From Myxococcales bacterium (GTDB taxonomy: Bacteria; Myxococcota_A; SURF-8), in the NCBI GenBank assembly GCA_003598065.1, contig QZKR01000147.1:1-54081 (forward strand): DNA of 54,081 bases, in the 5' to 3' direction. The position numbers were made by a program, and so were the translations under genes. Below, piece by piece: positions 7,794-19,588 of the stretch. The stretch's first letter is position 1. Each line of letters begins with the position of its first letter. Under the pieces are notes generated by a model that was given only the letters and a program-made list of their open reading frames with translations, did no database searches and was not told the DNA's origin.

Positions 7794-9086
7794 ATGGCGT
7801 CCCGTAAAGCATTGCTGTTGCTCATGGCGGCGGCCTGGGCGGCGCTCGCCGCCGGATGCAACTGGTTTCTCGACACCGTCGGTCATGCCGGCGAGCCGTG
7901 TACGAAAGGCGATATCTGCGTTGACGGCTCGGAATGCCTGGATGGAATGTGCGTGGCGGCGGGGGATGGCGACGGAGAATCCGAGGGGAGCGACGGCGAA
8001 GACGGAGACGCCGACGGCAACAGCGATGGCGACGCCGACAACGATGACGAAAGGGCCATCGCCGGTCTGGTGATCCAGACCTGGGCCGCCGCGCCGACGG
8101 GCCTGACCGGGTGCTTCGACGGCGACAACGCGCGCGTCAACTGCGCCGACGTCGGCGGCGGGCCGCCCGCTCCCGACTGCGACGACGGCGTGGTCGATGT
8201 TCGCGCCGACTACTGCGGCCAGGACGCGCAGTACGCGCAAACGCGCCGTTCTTTCGAGCCGGAAGCGCAAAGCGGCGGCCGCGCCGTCTATGACCCCGCC
8301 ACCGGCTTGATGTGGGCCGTCGAGTTTCTGGACGAAGAGAGCCATCAGGACGCCAACCGCTACTGCGCCGAGTTGATCTACGCCGGCCGGGACGACTGGT
8401 ATCTGCCGAACGTCCATGAACTGCGCAGCCTCGTCAATTACGGCAGGACGTCGCCGAATATCGACACGACGGCTTTCCCCAACGCGCCGTCCGGACCTCA
8501 CTGGACGCGCACGACTTATACCCCGGAACGCGGCAACGAAGCCTGGACGGTCGATTTCGCCATCGGCTACGCCTATCCGTTCCACGACAGCGAGAAATAC
8601 GCCGTCCGCTGCTGCCGGCGGGACGATCCGGGCGCGGTTACGGACGCAGCCCGGCTGGCCGACATGGGCGACTTTCTGGACCGTTTCGCCAACGAGGGCG
8701 GCGACGAGGCCGTCCTTCGGGACCGGATCACGGACCTGAGCTGGCAGGCGACGATGGAGGTGGGACAGACCTGGCCTCAGGCGCTGCACTATTGCGAGAA
8801 GCTCGCCTACGCCGACAAAGAAGACTGGCGGCTGCCGAACCTCAACGAGGCGGCGAGCCTGCTCGATTACGGCCGCGCCTACCCCGCCGTGGCGCTGCCC
8901 GTGGATGCGCAACAGACGATGTGGAGCTCGACGACCGTCATTGGGTCGCCGTCCGCCGCCTGGTATATTTCGTTCGGCGACGGCGAAGTGGCCTCGGCGG
9001 ACAAAACCGAGACCTTCCCCGTGGCGCGTTGCGTGCGCGGCGGGCGGGAAAACGTCGAAGTCCCGACGGACCTGGGCGACCGGTAG
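7794..9086 (+). CDS. Lipoprotein with acidic DGD linker and two Lcl C-terminal (DUF1566) domains
   Basis: A 430-residue surface lipoprotein. The lipobox LAAGC puts the lipidated Cys at residue 22. A small Cys-rich motif (GEPCTKGDICVDGSECLDGMC) is followed by an Asp/Gly/Glu linker (about 62-86). Two related domains follow: the first includes YDPATGLMWAVEF and DDWYLPNVHELRSLVNYGR, the second RITDLSWQATME and EDWRLPNLNEAASLLDYGR. This 'T-G-L-W ... W-R-L-P-N' pattern is that of Lcl_C/DUF1566 domains, which occur in adhesins binding glycosaminoglycans or other glycans. Each copy ends with a Cys (YAVRCCRR, PVARCVRGG). The ligand is unknown. It is probably translated from the same mRNA as the PEGA protein. 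Confidence 0.85.
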   Translation: MASRKALLLLMAAAWAALAAGCNWFLDTVGHAGEPCTKGDICVDGSECLDGMCVAAGDGDGESEGSDGEDGDADGNSDGDADNDDERAIAGLVIQTWAAAPTGLTGCFDGDNARVNCADVGGGPPAPDCDDGVVDVRADYCGQDAQYAQTRRSFEPEAQSGGRAVYDPATGLMWAVEFLDEESHQDANRYCAELIYAGRDDWYLPNVHELRSLVNYGRTSPNIDTTAFPNAPSGPHWTRTTYTPERGNEAWTVDFAIGYAYPFHDSEKYAVRCCRRDDPGAVTDAARLADMGDFLDRFANEGGDEAVLRDRITDLSWQATMEVGQTWPQALHYCEKLAYADKEDWRLPNLNEAASLLDYGRAYPAVALPVDAQQTMWSSTTVIGSPSAAWYISFGDGEVASADKTETFPVARCVRGGRENVEVPTDLGDR

Positions 9087-9138
9087 CAAAAAATTTCTCA
9101 TGCTGACGGGCAACCATATGGGTGAGCCGGAAAAAAAC

Positions 9139-9220
9139 GTAGGGGAGGATGAAGCACCGACGGTGCGGAATCCTCCCGCGAAAAAACGGGCGGATTCCGC
9201 TGCGCTTCATCCGCCCCTAC
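9139..9220. repeat. Imperfect palindromic interspersed repeat
   Basis: An inverted repeat between the Lcl lipoprotein and the zinc-ribbon gene. The left arm begins GTAGGGGAGGATGAAGC and continues to GCGGAATCC. The right arm is its reverse complement, reading GGATTCCGCTGCGC then TTCATCCGCCCCTAC. The centre holds CCCGCGAAAAAACGGG, itself a small hairpin. The arms differ mainly by a short insertion (ACCGACGGT against GCA). The structure is that of REP/BIME-type elements and may also act as a transcript-stabilising hairpin. Confidence 0.75.
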
Positions 9221-9273
9221 TTCGCGATGTTGTCGCTCGTTGAATAGCTGATTGGTACTGGCAAAGAACAACC

Positions 9274-9555
9274 ATGACAAAGCAAAAGCCGGCTAGGCCC
9301 TTCGCCTGGGGGGAGGCGCTGACGCGCTGGGTGAAGGAGTTCAAGTGCCCCGAATGCAAAGCCTACGCGTTGTTCATTGAGAAAGGCGTGGGCGGAGCGC
9401 TGTGGGTGCGCTGCCGCAAGTGCGGCTTCACGATGGAGCTGGAGCCCTTCGCGCGCCAGTACATGGGTTTCAAGGAAACCGCCGACGGCGTGACGATCGT
9501 CATCCCCGGCCAGCTCGGCCTGGCGGACCGGGCGATTCCTCTATCGCTTGCCTGA
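9274..9555 (+). CDS. Small zinc-ribbon protein, hypothetical
   Basis: A 93-residue protein with CPECKAYALFIEKG and VRCRKCGFTMELE, i.e. two CxxC knuckles about 25 residues apart, which is a zinc-ribbon arrangement. The N-terminus is basic and the C-terminal third (GVTIVIPGQLGLADRAI) has no recognised motif. It stands between two different palindromic repeats and converges on atpC. No clear ribosome-binding site is visible, but the Cys pattern and codon use support a real gene. Function unknown. Confidence 0.6.
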   Translation: MTKQKPARPFAWGEALTRWVKEFKCPECKAYALFIEKGVGGALWVRCRKCGFTMELEPFARQYMGFKETADGVTIVIPGQLGLADRAIPLSLA

Positions 9556-9587
9556 GAGCGCCTGTTAAAATGAATTGATGCCTGTTT

Positions 9588-9654
9588 GTCACCCCCGCGA
9601 AAGCGGGGGTCCAGTACGAAAAGCCCTGGATTCCCGCTTAGGCGGGAATGACGG
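9588..9654. repeat. dRS3-like palindromic repeat pair
   Basis: Two palindromes in inverted orientation: GTCACCCCCGCGAAAGCGGG(GGTCCAG) and, after 11 bases, CTGGATTCCCGC(TTAGGCGGGAATGAC). The right-hand one contains ATTCCCGCTTAGGCGGGAAT (9630-9649), which fits the ATTCCC-N8-GGGAAT pattern of the dRS3 repeat known from Neisseria; similar sequences occur in many proteobacteria. It sits between convergent genes and could serve as a two-way terminator. Confidence 0.8.
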
Positions 9655-9708
9655 CCTCGGCTTATTTAGTTATTGGTTCTGAATGAGACAAAGAAATGAA
9701 GGGAGCGG

Positions 9709-10128
9709 TTATTTCCCCTGCGCCGCCTGGAGGCGGGCGTCGGCGCGGGCGAGGCGCAAGGTCTGCTCCTGATAGGCCGGGTCGTCGATTGTGCCGTCGA
9801 GTTCCGAGAGCGCCTTCTCGGCGCGCGTTTTGGCCCGCGTGGCGCGCTCGACGTCGATCTCCTCCGCCCGCTCCGCCGACTGCACCACCAACTGCACGCG
9901 GTCGGGGCCGACCTCGATGAAGCCCTTGCCCACCGACCAGCGCTCGCGGCGATCGCCGACCCGCGCCGTAAACACGCCCGGCCGGCTCATGACGAACATC
10001 TCGATGTGCTGCGGCAGCACGCCGAATTCGCCCAGAAAGCCGGGCGCGACGATCTCGTCCACCAGCCCGGCGTGCTTCTGCCCCTGCGGGGTGACGATGA
10101 TCAGATCGAGTTTCTGGGCCTCGGCCAT
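9709..10128 (-). CDS. atpC: F-type ATP synthase epsilon subunit
   Basis: The 139-residue epsilon subunit of F1, which couples the rotor to the catalytic head and can inhibit hydrolysis. The N-terminal beta-sandwich has LDLIIVTPQGQKHAGLVDEI and APGFLGEFGVLPQH, matching the family. The C-terminal helical hairpin (RATRAKTRAEKALSEL) is present, so the inhibitory arm is retained. It is last in the minus-strand ATP synthase operon, 15 bases after atpD. Confidence 0.95.
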   Translation of the reverse strand: MAEAQKLDLIIVTPQGQKHAGLVDEIVAPGFLGEFGVLPQHIEMFVMSRPGVFTARVGDRRERWSVGKGFIEVGPDRVQLVVQSAERAEEIDVERATRAKTRAEKALSELDGTIDDPAYQEQTLRLARADARLQAAQGK

Positions 10129-10143
10129 GGATTCGCCTCGCGC

Positions 10144-12478
<2,335 letters not shown>

Positions 12479-12491
12479 TCTCGTCGCCCGC

Positions 12492-14162
<1,671 letters not shown>

Positions 14163-14163
14163 G

Positions 14164-14706
14164 TCACATCTCCTTGCCCAGCGAGGCTTTCAATCGCGAA
14201 AGCTGCGAACGGAGGCTCCCGTCGAGGATGACGGAGCCGATGCGCGTGACGACCCCGCCGATCAGATCGGGGCGGATCTCCTTCTCCACGGTCACCTTGT
14301 GGCCCGTGATCCGCTCCAGGGCCGCGCGGATGCGCTTGTAATGATCTTCGGGAAGCTCGATCGCCGAGGCGACGGCTGCCCGCACCCGGCCGGTTTTGCC
14401 TTCGACGAGCTTGTGCATTTCGGCGACGATCTGGTCAACGTAACGGATCCGGTCCCGCGCGACGAGATGGGCCAGGCTGCGCTGGGCCAGGGCGTCGAGC
14501 AGGAGGATCTGCGCCGCCGCCTGCACCACCTTGCCGCGTTCGCCGGCGAAGGTGGGATTGGCGAGCACCTGCGCCAGATCGGGGGACGCGGCCGCGGCGC
14601 GGGCGAAAAGATCGAGCTGCTCGGCGAGCCGTTCCGCGTCGGTGAGCGAACCCGCGATATCGACGAGCGCGCGGGCGTAGCGTTTGGCCACCAGGCTGCG
14701 CTTCAT
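14164..14706 (-). CDS. atpH: F-type ATP synthase delta subunit
   Basis: The 180-residue subunit that ties the peripheral stalk to the top of F1. The N-terminal helical domain starts [18 protein letters not shown] and the C-terminal half ends [20 protein letters not shown], the family signature, with [10 protein letters not shown] at the end. Its start overlaps the atpF stop by four bases, so translation is coupled. Confidence 0.95.
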   Translation of the reverse strand: MKRSLVAKRYARALVDIAGSLTDAERLAEQLDLFARAAAASPDLAQVLANPTFAGERGKVVQAAAQILLLDALAQRSLAHLVARDRIRYVDQIVAEMHKLVEGKTGRVRAAVASAIELPEDHYKRIRAALERITGHKVTVEKEIRPDLIGGVVTRIGSVILDGSLRSQLSRLKASLGKEM

Positions 14707-15290
14707 ACGCGTTTAACCTCCCGGAGCTTCTCGATGTAATCGTCGGAGAGGCGCAAACCGTCGGCGGGGGTAAGCGACCGCCTCAGAACCTTCTCCGTCT
14801 CTTCCACCACGCCGGCGGCGACCTCTTCCATAAGCTGGCGGCGGGCCTTCTCGAATTCCACCGCCACCGTCTTCTCCACGTCTTCGATCAATTTGGCCGC
14901 CTGGCGCTGGGCCGCCACGAGAATTTTTTCCTTTTCGTAGTCGGCTTCCTTGCGCGACTGGACCAGCACTTCCTCGCGCGTGCGCACCAGTTCGTCGATC
15001 TTCGCGGCGTATTCCTTCGCCTTCTCCTCCGCCGCCTGGCGGGCGCGCTCGGCGGCATGGAGCTTGTCTTCGATTTCGTCGGCGCGCTTGGCGAAAAACG
15101 TCGCCACCGGTCTGCGCAACGCCATGATCAGCAGCACGGCCACGGCGGCGACGTTGAAGAACAGGCTGCCGACGTAGACCCAGTTGACGCCGTGGTGTCC
15201 GCCGTGTCCGCCTTCTTCGGCGGCGAAGGCCGCGGAAGCGACGAACAGGGTTGCTGTGAGGACTGGAATGGCGTGTCTGACAATGCGCAT
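14703..15290 (-). CDS. atpF: F-type ATP synthase b subunit with signal-like N-terminus
   Basis: A 195-residue peripheral-stalk subunit. Unlike enterobacterial b, it begins with a signal-peptide-like stretch (RHAIPVLTATLFVASAAFA) and a His/Gly segment (EEGGHGGHHGVNW) before the membrane helix YVGSLFFNVAAVAVLLIMAL. A long charged coiled coil follows (KRADEIEDKLHAAERARQAA onward). This longer N-terminus is common among Desulfobacterota and Myxococcota. It follows a shorter b' gene, so the stalk is a b/b' heterodimer. Confidence 0.93.
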   Translation of the reverse strand: MRIVRHAIPVLTATLFVASAAFAAEEGGHGGHHGVNWVYVGSLFFNVAAVAVLLIMALRRPVATFFAKRADEIEDKLHAAERARQAAEEKAKEYAAKIDELVRTREEVLVQSRKEADYEKEKILVAAQRQAAKLIEDVEKTVAVEFEKARRQLMEEVAAGVVEETEKVLRRSLTPADGLRLSDDYIEKLREVKRV

Positions 15291-15309
15291 GGTCGTTTCC
15301 GCCTCGCCT

Positions 15310-15747
15310 TTACAGGTCGCGTCCGATCAAGGCGCGCGCAAGATCCTTGGTGAGTTGCGGGATTTCCGCTTTGAGTTCGTTGCGGGCGCTCGCCAGCGTT
15401 CGGGCCAGTTCTCCGCGCGCCTCGGTCAGCCGCGTCTTGACGCGGGCCTGGGCCTGGGCGACAAGCTCCCGCTCGGCCTTGACCGCGTCGGCGCGCATCT
15501 CCTGCCGCACCTTGCCGGCGGCGGAGCGGACGGCGTTCAGCAATTCCGCGTATTCGGCTTCCTTGGCGGCGATGGTCCTGGCGAGGCGATCCTCTTCGGC
15601 GGCGGGCGCGAGACGGCGGCGACGCTCCTCCAGCGTTGCGGTCACGGGCTTGATCAGCAGGCGGCTGAGAATCAGCACCGTGAGGAGGAACAGCGCAAGC
15701 TGATAGAACACCGACAGATCGATATTGAGCAGGTCGATTCCAGCCAT
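15310..15747 (-). CDS. atpF': F-type ATP synthase b' subunit
   Basis: A 145-residue second stalk subunit. It has one membrane helix (LSVFYQLALFLLTVLILSRL) followed by IKPVTATLEERRRRL and a coiled coil rich in Glu, Ala and Arg. The start MAGIDLLNID at 15747 was chosen on homology; an ATG six codons upstream (MRDEGC) also exists. It is the first gene of the operon. Subunits a and c (atpB, atpE) are not next to it, as is usual for groups with a split ATP synthase locus. Confidence 0.9.
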   Translation of the reverse strand: MAGIDLLNIDLSVFYQLALFLLTVLILSRLLIKPVTATLEERRRRLAPAAEEDRLARTIAAKEAEYAELLNAVRSAAGKVRQEMRADAVKAERELVAQAQARVKTRLTEARGELARTLASARNELKAEIPQLTKDLARALIGRDL

Positions 15748-15803
15748 ACACCCCTCGTCGCGCACCCAGTCGTTCGAAAGATCTTCCCCAAAGCGGCGTC
15801 AAT

Positions 15804-15833
15804 CCCCTACCACATGCAGCCCGCGCTTGTCAA
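15804..15833 (-). promoter_or_regulatory. Candidate promoter of the ATP synthase operon
   Basis: On the minus strand TTGACA (15833-15828) is followed after 18 bases by TAGGGG (15809-15804). The predicted start near 15797 leaves a leader of about 50 bases before the b' gene. Confidence 0.45.
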
Positions 15834-15849
15834 GCCGGCGATTCCCGAC

Positions 15850-16024
15850 GCAAGACAACGGGTTAGCTGAGCGCCCCGACGCAACGCATCTTGACCGGTC
15901 GATGAAACCGCCTCATTTATAAAGACGAAAGCGGGGGGATCCGCTTCATGGCGTCCGAACCATACCCCGCTTTCCCGTTTGCTCCAAGAAATTAATGAAT
16001 GGGCCGGTTTCCGCCAGGAGCGAA
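15850..16024. other. Gene-free stretch between the ATP synthase and lipoprotein promoters
   Basis: The gap 15748-16088 holds the two outward promoters listed separately. Between them I see only a GC-rich imperfect hairpin around 15928-15970 (arms AAAGCGGGG and CCCCGCTTT). The short open frames here lack coding character. Confidence 0.5.
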
Positions 16025-16053
16025 TTGACACCGGCCGGAGCGGGTGCTAGCGT
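16025..16053 (+). promoter_or_regulatory. Candidate promoter of the Cys-rich lipoprotein gene
   Basis: TTGACA (16025-16030), 17-base spacer, TAGCGT (16048-16053). It overlaps the GTG at 16044, which argues that translation starts at the later TTG (16089). Confidence 0.45.
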
Positions 16054-16088
16054 CCGCAGGAGTTGAACGGACGTTGCCGGGAGCCGCC

Positions 16089-16394
16089 TTGCGAACCATT
16101 CGCCTTGTCATTTTCGGATCGATCCTGGTTTTCGCCGGCTGCGGAATCAGACCCGATCCACTGCAATGCGAGGATCTCTGCGATCAGTGGCGGATCTGCA
16201 ACCCGGCCGTGGCCGACCCCGACTGGGACATCTGCTTCGCCGACTGTCACGCGCAAGGATACTCTCGCGGCTTCGTCGATTGCGTGCTGACCAAACCCTG
16301 CGACCCCGACTTCGAGAAGACCAAGGAAGAGTGCATCCTGCGTTTCGATGAACTGCTGCCCCCCGCCGACAGCGAGGTCATCGGCACGCGGTAG
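16089..16394 (+). CDS. Small Cys-rich lipoprotein, hypothetical
   Basis: A 101-residue protein. Starting at TTG 16089 gives a compact lipoprotein signal, RTIRLVIFGSILVFAGC, with the lipidated Cys at residue 18; GGGAG lies five bases upstream. A GTG at 16044 would add 15 residues but falls in a promoter. The mature part has nine further Cys (CEDLCDQWRIC, ICFADC, DCVLTKPC, EEC), which suggests several disulfides in a small extracytoplasmic domain. Such short Cys-rich lipoproteins are common in Myxococcota. Function unknown. Its stop lies five bases from the stop of the convergent deacetylase gene. Confidence 0.65.
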   Translation: MRTIRLVIFGSILVFAGCGIRPDPLQCEDLCDQWRICNPAVADPDWDICFADCHAQGYSRGFVDCVLTKPCDPDFEKTKEECILRFDELLPPADSEVIGTR

Positions 16395-16399
16395 CCGCG

Positions 16400-17317
16400 C
16401 TATCCTTCGAAGGGACGTTCCGACAAAGCCTTGTAGATTTCCGCCAGATGGCGATCGAAGCGGACCTTGACGTTTTTGTGCTTGTCCCTCATGTAGTTGG
16501 CCCACTCGAAGACGTGGACGCTCCTGGCGTAATCCAGACGTTCGGGGACGGGGCCGAACTGCTCGTGGGAAAGGAAGCTCTGCGCGTCGAATCCCTTGCC
16601 GACCAGCCGCGCCAGCTTGCCCAGGCCGTCGATCACCCGCTGGAACTGAGCAAAGAGTTTTACCTGGCTCGGATAGCAATCGAAGGCCCGGCGCTTGATT
16701 TCCAACTCTTCTTCGCGCAGCAGCAGTTCGTGGACGACTCCTTTATAGAGGGGGTGAAAGCGCAGCGGGACGAGGATCGTGTACTCGTACTCCGGAAGCT
16801 GATAGAAGGCGGGCCGATAACCCGCTTCGCGTTCGAGTTGCCGTATGGCGAGCGCCGTCAGGATGTGCATGAGATCGTGCTCGGGGTGGCCGTTCTGGAA
16901 TTGCAGCGTCCAGACGACGTGCGGCTTATGGGCCTTGATCCGGCGGTAGACGTCGTCGCCGAGCCGGTGGAAGTAGTTCATCACCGCCGGACGGTTGGCG
17001 GGGTTCAGCGTCAATTCGACGAAGTGGTCGTAAATCTCGATTTCCGACCAGTCGAGGCAGACGCGCCGCTTAAGCGGCCGGCCGAGCGTGAGCAGCACCT
17101 GGTCGGCCTCGGCCTTGCGCATCTCGGCGTACTGTTTCGGATCGGCGTTTTCGAAGGGGGCCAGGCCGTCGCCGTTGGTCAGCCAGACGAAATCGACGCC
17201 TTCGCCGAGCCGCCGGATCAGGCCGCAGTAATTGATCTCGTCGTCCTGGTGGGCCAGCGCGAACAGATGCGTGGTCGCCGGATCGAACAGATAATGCGGG
17301 TAAGGTTGGCGGTTCAC
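16400..17317 (-). CDS. PIG-L/LmbE-family deacetylase
   Basis: A 305-residue zinc-dependent deacetylase-like protein. The signature AHQDDE (residues about 22-27) supplies a His and Asp ligand and the catalytic Asp, and NGHPEHD (about residue 150) supplies the third ligand. Relatives remove acetyl groups from N-acetylglucosamine in mycothiol, bacillithiol, GPI-anchor or antibiotic pathways. No partner glycosyltransferase is adjacent, so the substrate is unknown. The C-terminal third (FEWANYMRDKHKNVKVRF) is not recognised. It has its own promoter at 17349-17377. Confidence 0.85.
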   Translation of the reverse strand: MNRQPYPHYLFDPATTHLFALAHQDDEINYCGLIRRLGEGVDFVWLTNGDGLAPFENADPKQYAEMRKAEADQVLLTLGRPLKRRVCLDWSEIEIYDHFVELTLNPANRPAVMNYFHRLGDDVYRRIKAHKPHVVWTLQFQNGHPEHDLMHILTALAIRQLEREAGYRPAFYQLPEYEYTILVPLRFHPLYKGVVHELLLREEELEIKRRAFDCYPSQVKLFAQFQRVIDGLGKLARLVGKGFDAQSFLSHEQFGPVPERLDYARSVHVFEWANYMRDKHKNVKVRFDRHLAEIYKALSERPFEG

Positions 17318-17348
17318 GGCGTCCTCCTTTCTCGCCCAAAGCGACTAA

Positions 17349-17377
17349 CCTCTACACCAACGAGCGGAAGGCGTCAA
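17349..17377 (-). promoter_or_regulatory. Candidate promoter of the PIG-L gene
   Basis: On the minus strand TTGACG (17377-17372), 17-base spacer, TAGAGG (17354-17349). AAAGGAGG precedes the ATG at 17317. Confidence 0.45.
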
Positions 17378-17452
17378 CGAAGAGACGGTTTGGGGAAAAT
17401 AGAGGGATGCCTACCTTGGCCTTTCACCTTGTCCGCCCTCCCGCTTGTCTCT

Positions 17453-17468
17453 TGGCCTCCGCTTTGCT
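17453..17468 (+). promoter_or_regulatory. Possible sigma-54 (-24/-12) promoter of the response-regulator gene
   Basis: TGGCCTCCGCTTTGCT has GG and GC exactly ten bases apart and keeps TGGC and TTGCT of the consensus. A sigma-70 alternative overlaps it: TTGTCT, 17 bases, TAGCAT. The two cannot be told apart from sequence. Confidence 0.4.
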
Positions 17469-17522
17469 AGCATGGGGCGATCGAAGGATGCAAGCGCGGC
17501 GCGGATCGCGAAGGAGAACGAC

Positions 17523-18893
17523 GTGGAGGTCAGCACCATCCTCATCGTGGACGACGAAGAGAACCTCCGGCACATGCTGTCGGTCGTCCTCACCAAGGAA
17601 GGCTTCACCTGCACGACGGCGGCGGACGGCGAAGAGGCGCTCGCCCTGCTGCAGAAGCAGCGCAGCGACATCGTGCTCTGCGACATCAACATGCCCAAAT
17701 TGGGCGGCATGGACTTTTTGCGCGAACTGGAGACGCGCGGCATCGAAACGACGGTGATCATGATCACCGCATACGGCAGCGTGGAGAACGCCATCTCGGC
17801 GATGCAGGCCGGGGCTTACGACTACATCAACAAGCCCTTCCGGCCCGACGAGGTGCTGCTGACGATCCGCAAGGCCCAGGAGCGCGAGCGGCTGCGGCGC
17901 GAGAACCGCCTCCTGCGCCGGCGGCTCAACGAGGAATACGACTTCGCGCGCATCGTCACCAAGGACGACAAGCTCAGCACGCTCTTCCGCGTCGCGCAGA
18001 AGGTGGCCAACTTCAAGTCCACCGTGCTGATCACCGGCGAGAGCGGCACGGGCAAGGAACTGTTCGCCCGCGCCATTCACAACGCCTCCACGCGCCGCGA
18101 CAAGCCCTTCGTCGCCGTCAACTGCGGCGCGATCCCCGAAACGCTGATCGAAAGCGAACTCTTCGGCCACGAAAAGGGCGCTTTCACCGACGCCCACCGC
18201 ATGCGCAAGGGGCTGTTCGAGGAAGCCGACGGCGGCACGCTGCTGTTGGACGAAATCAGCGAGCTGCCGCTCTCGATGCAGGTGAAGCTTCTGCGGGTGC
18301 TTCAGGAAGAGGAAATCCGCCGCATCGGCGGCGACCGGGCGATGAAGGTTGACGTGCGGATCATCGCCGCCTCGATGAAGCGGCCGGGCGACCTGGTCAA
18401 GGAAGGCAAGTTCCGCGAGGACCTCTATTACCGGCTCAACGTCGTCAATCTGCACATCCCGCCCCTGCGCGAGCGCCGGGGCGACATCCCGCTTCTGGCG
18501 CGTTTCTTCATCGAGCGCTTCAACGACACGATGGGCGTCGGCGTGCGCGCGATCACGCCCGAGGCGCTGGCGCTCATGGAGGCGTACCACTGGCCGGGCA
18601 ACGTCCGCGAACTGGAAAACACGATCGAGCGGGCGATCGTCCTCTCCGACGGACCGATCATCACCATCGACAGCCTGCCGGCGAAGATCACCGAATATCA
18701 GGCCGACCGGCCGCAGGCGGATCTCTCGGAGGACAACCTTTCGATCAAGAAGGGAGTCTACCGTCTCGAATACGATCTCATTTCGCGCGCCTTGCGGGCG
18801 ACGGGCGGCAACCGCACCGCCGCGGCGCGGCTCTTGGAGATCAGCCACCGCGCGCTTCTTTACAAGATCAAGGAATACCGCATCGAAGAGTGA
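17523..18893 (+). CDS. NtrC-family sigma-54-dependent response regulator (orphan)
   Basis: A 456-residue activator with three domains: receiver (residues 5-118; DD at 10-11, phosphoacceptor Asp54 in LCDINMP, Lys in NKPF), AAA+ (about 145-375; Walker A GESGTGKE, Walker B LLLDEIS, arginine-finger region [11 protein letters not shown]) and a C-terminal Fis-type helix-turn-helix ([20 protein letters not shown]). The sigma-54 contact loop reads GAFTDA instead of GAFTGA. The GTG at 17523 was chosen because AAGGAG lies six bases before it and a candidate promoter (17453-17468) lies inside the longer frame beginning at 17445. No histidine kinase gene is adjacent. Targets are unknown, but several sigma-54 promoters are found in this window. 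Confidence 0.93.
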   Translation: MEVSTILIVDDEENLRHMLSVVLTKEGFTCTTAADGEEALALLQKQRSDIVLCDINMPKLGGMDFLRELETRGIETTVIMITAYGSVENAISAMQAGAYDYINKPFRPDEVLLTIRKAQERERLRRENRLLRRRLNEEYDFARIVTKDDKLSTLFRVAQKVANFKSTVLITGESGTGKELFARAIHNASTRRDKPFVAVNCGAIPETLIESELFGHEKGAFTDAHRMRKGLFEEADGGTLLLDEISELPLSMQVKLLRVLQEEEIRRIGGDRAMKVDVRIIAASMKRPGDLVKEGKFREDLYYRLNVVNLHIPPLRERRGDIPLLARFFIERFNDTMGVGVRAITPEALALMEAYHWPGNVRELENTIERAIVLSDGPIITIDSLPAKITEYQADRPQADLSEDNLSIKKGVYRLEYDLISRALRATGGNRTAAARLLEISHRALLYKIKEYRIEE

Positions 18894-18916
18894 ACCCATG
18901 CAAACGAGGGGAATCG

Positions 18917-19414
18917 ATGATCGACTGGATTTTAAAGCGTCGCAGCATCCGTAAGTATACTTCCGAAGACGTGTCGGAGGCCCAGGTGACCGAGATCCTC
19001 AAGGCCGCGATGGCCGCGCCGACGGCGAACAACGTCTGCGACTGGGAATTCGTCGTCGTCCGCGACCCGGCGGTGAAGCGGGCGCTCGCCGCCGCCCTGC
19101 CGCACGGCAAGATGACCGCCGAGGCGCCGCTGGCGATCGTCGTCGTCGGGCGGACGGCAGAGAAGTACGCCGAGCAGGACTGCGCGGCGGCGACGGAAAA
19201 CATCCTCCTCGCCGTGACCAGCCTCGGCCTGGGCGCGGTGTGGCTGGGGATGAAGGACCCCGACCGCGTCGCCGGCGTGACGAAAGCGGTGGGCCTTCCG
19301 GAGGGCCGTTACCCCTTCACCGTGATTCCCATCGGCCATCCGGCCGAGGACAAACCGCCGCGCACGCAGTACGATCCCGCGAAGATATTCCAGGACCGCT
19401 ACGGGCGGCGCTGA
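18917..19414 (+). CDS. Nitroreductase-family flavoprotein
   Basis: A 165-residue FMN-dependent oxidoreductase. RRSIRKYTSEDVSE near the N-terminus is the FMN-phosphate-binding segment and AAPTANNVCDWEFVVV the conserved second block; GAVWLGM and PIGHPAEDKPPR occupy the C-terminal FMN region. The start at 18917 has GAGGGGA upstream; an in-frame ATG nine codons earlier overlaps the regulator stop. Substrate (nitroaromatic, quinone or flavin) cannot be told. It lies 23 bases after the regulator gene and may be co-transcribed. Confidence 0.88.
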   Translation: MIDWILKRRSIRKYTSEDVSEAQVTEILKAAMAAPTANNVCDWEFVVVRDPAVKRALAAALPHGKMTAEAPLAIVVVGRTAEKYAEQDCAAATENILLAVTSLGLGAVWLGMKDPDRVAGVTKAVGLPEGRYPFTVIPIGHPAEDKPPRTQYDPAKIFQDRYGRR

Positions 19415-19462
19415 CGCTCCAGCCCGCCTGCTTTGCGTTGCGATATTGTCCTGTCTTTCCCG

Positions 19463-19490
19463 TTGACTCGCCTAAGCTCGGGTGTAAAAT
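19463..19490 (+). promoter_or_regulatory. Candidate promoter of tdh-kbl
   Basis: TTGACT (19463-19468), 16-base spacer, TAAAAT (19485-19490). The leader to the tdh ATG is about 90 bases and contains a small hairpin (CGGC-GTTTT-GCCG near 19532). Confidence 0.5.
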
Positions 19491-19588
19491 GAGCCGCGCG
19501 ACGGGGCCCCGGGTCCGTCGCCCGTCCGAGACGGCGGCGTTTTGCCGCCCGTGCCGGCTGGTTGTAACATTCAAGAACAGGTGGCGCG

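Noticed and set aside
9098..9280. A 60-codon minus-strand frame within the GTAGGGG repeat
   Set aside because: It is created by the palindrome and has no coding features.
15807..16031. A 74-codon minus-strand frame before the ATP synthase operon
   Set aside because: No ribosome site, no motif, and it overlaps two promoter candidates.
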